A stretch of 18,511 nt of DNA. Origin: UBA9732 sp963615565 (lineage in GTDB: Bacteria > Spirochaetota > Spirochaetia > Sphaerochaetales > Sphaerochaetaceae). This document shows positions 15,675 to 18,511 of the stretch, one piece after another. The notes beneath the pieces were generated by a model. The model was given only the letters and a program-made list of their open reading frames with translations, made no database searches and had not been told where the DNA came from. Positions within the stretch are counted from its first letter, which is position 1, and each line of letters begins with the position of its first letter. A program made the translations under genes and the position numbers. Where the stretch lies: NCBI GenBank assembly GCA_963615565.1, contig CAVEGR010000090.1:1-18511 (forward strand). Reading direction: 5' to 3'.

Positions 15675-15726
15675 AACACTACTCCTATATAATTACATAA
15701 TGTGAATGCCAAAGAAAATTATATCA
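15675..15726 (-). promoter_or_regulatory. Internal promoter region upstream of the binding lipoprotein-malEFG-amylase genes
   Basis: On the minus strand, just after the pulA stop, TGATATAAT (15726-15718) is a perfect extended -10. A second possibility downstream is TTGGCA, then 15-17 bases, then TATATA/TATAGG. Either would allow the distal five genes to be transcribed apart from pulA. Confidence 0.5.
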
Positions 15727-15741
15727 TATAAAAGGATAAAT

Positions 15742-18294
15742 TCATAATTCTTTTGTGGATTTTACAACAACAACTGAGAAGGCTGGAACGCAAATTCTAT
15801 CCTTTATTTCAACAAAAGTATTAAACTTTTCTCCATCTAAAAGAACAGACCAGGTTTGGGAAGCACCGCCGGACGGAAGAGAGCTAAAGAATGAATGTTC
15901 TGTTGGGTTTACTACAGAAAATCCAACGTTTTCTCCATGAATCTTATAGAGCACTTCAATGGCCTGATTGCCAAGAATATTGCAAGAAATATCGGCATTC
16001 CAGAGTTTTGGAGCATTATTTCTCATTTTGATAAGATTTTGATACCAAGTAAATAGCTCTTCCTCTTTGGAACCACATTTAATGCTTTCCCAATCAATAT
16101 TGTTAATTTTGTCACCAGATTTGTAGCTATTAGAATCTCCAGCTTTACTTTTGCAAATCTCTTCTCCTGCAAGCATGAAAGGCATGCCTTTGGAAATCAT
16201 AATGATTGCAATTCCCAGTTTGTTCATTCTGATTAAATCTAATTCCGATGCTTGCGGATTGGATAGTTTTAACTTATCCCAAAGGGTATTGTTGTCATGG
16301 GCACTCATGTAGTTTACTACCATGCCGTGTTTGACTGACCAAGAAATTCCATCTGTTCCATAACCGCCCTTTATTCCAAAAGCAACTTTGTTTGCATTTT
16401 CTCTGTTTGCATTGCCATTGATATATCCCTTGGAAAGAATGTTGAAAACTTCTCCTTTTAAACCATCTCTTGTTACATCATTGAAAACAGCAATGGAACC
16501 TGCAGCGTTTTTGCTTGCAGTAATATTTGAAATATTTCCTTGATATGCAAGAAGGTTGTAATTATAACCGCAGATACCACCAGCCCAACCTTCTCCATAA
16601 ACTAGACATTTTGGGTTTATCTTGTGCAGAGTTTTTTCAATTTCTTGCATTGTTTGAAGGTCATGAATTGCCATGAGATCAAAGCGAAATCCATCAAAAT
16701 GGTACTCTGTTGCCCAATACTTTAAGCTGTCTATCATGAATTTTCTGAACATCTTGCGGTTAGAAGCTGTTTCATTTCCACAGCCACTTCCGTTAGAGTT
16801 GTTGCCATTTGGTGTATGGCGGTAATAGTAGTAGGGAACAATTCTGTTGAAAGAAGAATCTGAGTTATAGGTGTGATTGTAAACCACATCCATTACTACA
16901 CCTATTTTATTATTATGAAGGCTTTGGATTGCTTGCTTCAGTTCCTTTATTCTTACTTCTCCGTTGAATGGATCAGTAGAATAACTTCCTTCTGGAGCAT
17001 TATAGTTCTTTGGATCGTAACCCCAGTTAAATTGGGGTTTTGCATTTGGTTCATTTACTTTTGATTCATCTACTGTTGCATAGTCAAAAACAGGTTGAAG
17101 CTGAACATGAGTAATGTCAAGCTTTTTTAAGTAATCTATTCCAGTTGAAAAACCACTTGAGTTCTTTAGCCCTGTCTCTGTAAAAGCTAAATATTTTCCT
17201 GGAAATTTAGATTGTGGGTTCATATTGGAAAAGTCTCGCACATGAACTTCCCAGACTACGGCATTTGAATATGTATCAATGATGGCTTGAAATGAATCAG
17301 TGGCGAAGTTTTCTGGATTAGTAGAGGTCAAATCAACCACCATTGCTCTGTTTCCATTAACACCAACGGCTTTGGCATAAGGATCTACTGCTTCTGCTGT
17401 TCCAGTAGCAGTTGTAACTTCATATGTGTAGTAAGTTCCATGTCCCTCTGTTGTTATTGCCATCCAAATGCCATTGTCTTCTCTTGTCATTTCAATAGTT
17501 TTAAAAGCTTCGTCTCCGCTGCCATGATGGTAAAGTTTAAGAAGAACTCTTTGTGCTGTTGGAGCCCAAAGTTTGAAGATTGTTCTATTTTTTACTATGT
17601 TTGCGCCAAGATCTTGGCCATCATATGTGTAATTATCTATGAACCATTGGCTGTCAAAGATTCCAGTTGGTACAATATTTTTTTCGCCATAGCCTTCAAT
17701 TTCAATGGTATTGATTTCTCTAATATCAAATTGTCCTTTGATTGTTATGGTTCCAAAAGATGCATGCTGTCCTAGGCAAGAGCACTCTTTAATTTCAAAT
17801 TGTTTGCCAGTATGGTCTTTTATTATTATTTGAGATAATTCAGTTATTTTTTTTGCTGGCTCAAGAATGAAACTTACTTTGTCTTTATCTTCCATTCCTG
17901 CAAAGGTGAAAATGGTTATAGGGTTTAGCGTTTCTCCGTTGTCATTGCTTTGATATTGAACAGAGTCTCCAGCTTTAAGATAAATTGTTGTATTCTTATT
18001 TGTTATTGTTGCAACTCTGTCATATGGAAAATCTTTTGTTGCAACTCCCCAGCTGGAGGCACATGGGGTGGAACAGTTTGTTCTAACAATAAATCCAACT
18101 TTGTGAATCTCTTTTGGAACTTTAACAGTACAAACTAGGCCATATTGGTCTTCTTTTAGAGGATAGCCTCTTCCTGTTTCTCCGTCCCACCAGATCCACA
18201 TATCACAGTTATTTTTATTCACTGTTTCTTTTGTTGTTTTGCTTACTTTTCCGTTCCAATGAAAAGTTAGCTGGTTGTAATTATTCTCTTCCAT
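15742..18294 (-). CDS. pulA: Type I pullulanase (GH13_14), apparently cytoplasmic
   Basis: Debranching enzyme hydrolysing alpha-1,6 bonds of pullulan, amylopectin or branched dextrins, 850 aa. Order: CBM41/PUD-like N-domain (8-115; MWIWWDGETGRGYPL), a linking beta region (about 125-205), CBM48 (about 222-310; TIFKLWAPTAQRVLLKLY), then the GH13 barrel. Motifs: FNWGYDP (422-428, the YNWGYDP type I pullulanase signature with Phe for Tyr), DVVYNH (469-474), FDGFRFDLM with nucleophile Asp539, YGEGW with acid/base Glu568, and SAHDN with Asp667. There is no signal peptide: the protein begins MEENNYNQLTFHWNG, and the frame upstream meets TGA two codons before the ATG. The SD is weak. First gene of the starch locus; its stop lies 88 bases before the next start. 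Confidence 0.94.
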   Translation of the reverse strand: MEENNYNQLTFHWNGKVSKTTKETVNKNNCDMWIWWDGETGRGYPLKEDQYGLVCTVKVPKEIHKVGFIVRTNCSTPCASSWGVATKDFPYDRVATITNKNTTIYLKAGDSVQYQSNDNGETLNPITIFTFAGMEDKDKVSFILEPAKKITELSQIIIKDHTGKQFEIKECSCLGQHASFGTITIKGQFDIREINTIEIEGYGEKNIVPTGIFDSQWFIDNYTYDGQDLGANIVKNRTIFKLWAPTAQRVLLKLYHHGSGDEAFKTIEMTREDNGIWMAITTEGHGTYYTYEVTTATGTAEAVDPYAKAVGVNGNRAMVVDLTSTNPENFATDSFQAIIDTYSNAVVWEVHVRDFSNMNPQSKFPGKYLAFTETGLKNSSGFSTGIDYLKKLDITHVQLQPVFDYATVDESKVNEPNAKPQFNWGYDPKNYNAPEGSYSTDPFNGEVRIKELKQAIQSLHNNKIGVVMDVVYNHTYNSDSSFNRIVPYYYYRHTPNGNNSNGSGCGNETASNRKMFRKFMIDSLKYWATEYHFDGFRFDLMAIHDLQTMQEIEKTLHKINPKCLVYGEGWAGGICGYNYNLLAYQGNISNITASKNAAGSIAVFNDVTRDGLKGEVFNILSKGYINGNANRENANKVAFGIKGGYGTDGISWSVKHGMVVNYMSAHDNNTLWDKLKLSNPQASELDLIRMNKLGIAIIMISKGMPFMLAGEEICKSKAGDSNSYKSGDKINNIDWESIKCGSKEEELFTWYQNLIKMRNNAPKLWNADISCNILGNQAIEVLYKIHGENVGFSVVNPTEHSFFSSLPSGGASQTWSVLLDGEKFNTFVEIKDRICVPAFSVVVVKSTKEL

Positions 18295-18307
18295 ATCTCA
18301 ACTCAAA

Positions 18308-18327
18308 GAGGTTTTTGCAAAAACCTC
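18308..18327. repeat. Dispersed palindrome copy 4 (perfect), 5' of pulA
   Basis: GAGGTTTTTGCAAAAACCTC is a perfect 20-bp palindrome, 13 bases before the pulA start and so probably in its leader. As RNA it could form a hairpin; as DNA it has the dyad symmetry of a repressor site. Confidence 0.8.
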
Positions 18328-18358
18328 CAAATTCTTAAATATTTTCCACAATCTAATA

Positions 18359-18377
18359 AAAAATCGCAATGATTTTT
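18359..18377. other. AT-rich hairpin in the pulA upstream region
   Basis: AAAAATC (18359-18365), loop GCAAT, GATTTTT (18371-18377), followed on the plus strand by a T-run (from 18380). It has terminator shape for the plus strand, but no plus-strand gene precedes it. It may be a pulA leader structure or chance in AT-rich DNA. Confidence 0.3.
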
Positions 18378-18400
18378 ACTTTTTTTTTGAATTAATTATT

Positions 18401-18420
18401 GAGGTTTTTGCAAAACTGCC
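18401..18420. repeat. Dispersed palindrome copy 5 (half degenerate)
   Basis: GAGGTTTTTGCAAAACTGCC keeps the left arm and centre of the 20-bp palindrome and loses the right end. It lies 73 bases beyond copy 4, so the two bracket the AT-rich pulA upstream region. Confidence 0.65.
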
Positions 18421-18511
18421 TTCATGAATCTTGGCTTTGCCTTTGTGGCTAAAAGAGCATTTCTTCTAACTTCATAATACACAAAGTATTATTTCAGTTT
18501 TCAGAAAATGC
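18421..18511. other. Distal end of window, no gene recognised
   Basis: No supported coding sequence. A 7-bp perfect stem ATAATAC (18474-18480) / GTATTAT (18486-18492) with loop ACAAA is present and could be the terminator of a gene beyond the edge, but it is wholly AT. A minus-strand frame of about 33 codons ends within palindrome copy 5 and shows no family resemblance. Confidence 0.4.

Noticed and set aside
15193..15675. 160-codon plus-strand frame under the binding lipoprotein
   Set aside because: Antisense to a gene with a clear lipoprotein signal, good SD and modular repeats; its length reflects codon bias of the real gene.
1..18511. CRISPR array, tRNA genes, intact insertion sequence, prophage or defence island
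   Set aside because: No regularly spaced repeats, cloverleaf-like sequence, transposase with terminal repeats, phage or known defence genes were seen on either strand.

Overview
The window is AT-rich bacterial DNA that looks like a host-associated spirochaete, most probably Treponema or a close relative. This is inferred from protein style: a MalE with a GGSSES start to the mature chain, a stand-alone M18 aminopeptidase, an arginine deiminase, an Rpn/PD-(D/E)XK transposase-family remnant and AT-rich dispersed palindromes. No rRNA or tRNA is present to confirm it. There are 13 intact protein genes and one broken gene. I saw no tRNA, CRISPR array or intact insertion sequence.

Layout. (1) 1-264: the distal part of a frameshifted Rpn-family nuclease gene, minus strand, cut by the window edge. 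(2) 355-1572: arginine deiminase, plus strand, with its own extended -10 promoter. (3) 1573-1812: a convergent gap holding a partially duplicated, repeat-like element of unusual base composition. (4) 1813-6729: a DNA maintenance block. A radical SAM protein of the spore photoproduct lyase family is divergent from uvrC, and uvrC converges on a two-gene lexA-holA operon. (5) 6902-8233: an M18 aminopeptidase, which shares a perfect bidirectional terminator with a short hibernation-promoting factor gene (8289-8585). (6) 8665-18294: a six-gene starch/maltodextrin locus on the minus strand, transcribed as pullulanase, multi-module carbohydrate-binding lipoprotein, MalE, MalF, MalG, alpha-amylase lipoprotein. 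(7) 18295-18511: leader of the pullulanase gene, with two copies of a palindromic repeat.

How the starch genes fit together (inferred from family roles and predicted location): the lipoprotein amylase cuts alpha-glucan outside the cytoplasm, and the carbohydrate-binding lipoprotein holds substrate at the surface or in the periplasm. MalE captures maltodextrins and MalFG import them. The pullulanase has no signal peptide, so it probably debranches imported dextrins inside the cell. No ABC ATPase and no regulator are encoded here, so a shared MsmX/MalK-type ATPase must come from elsewhere. A GC-rich hairpin followed by five U between malE and malF probably lets the binding protein be made in excess over the membrane subunits.

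The most unusual items are: the SPL-family enzyme, which carries an extra Cys cluster and appears to lack the canonical hydrogen-donor Cys; a dispersed GAGGTTTTTGCAAAAACCTC palindrome placed at 5' ends of genes; and the duplicated element after the arginine deiminase gene.
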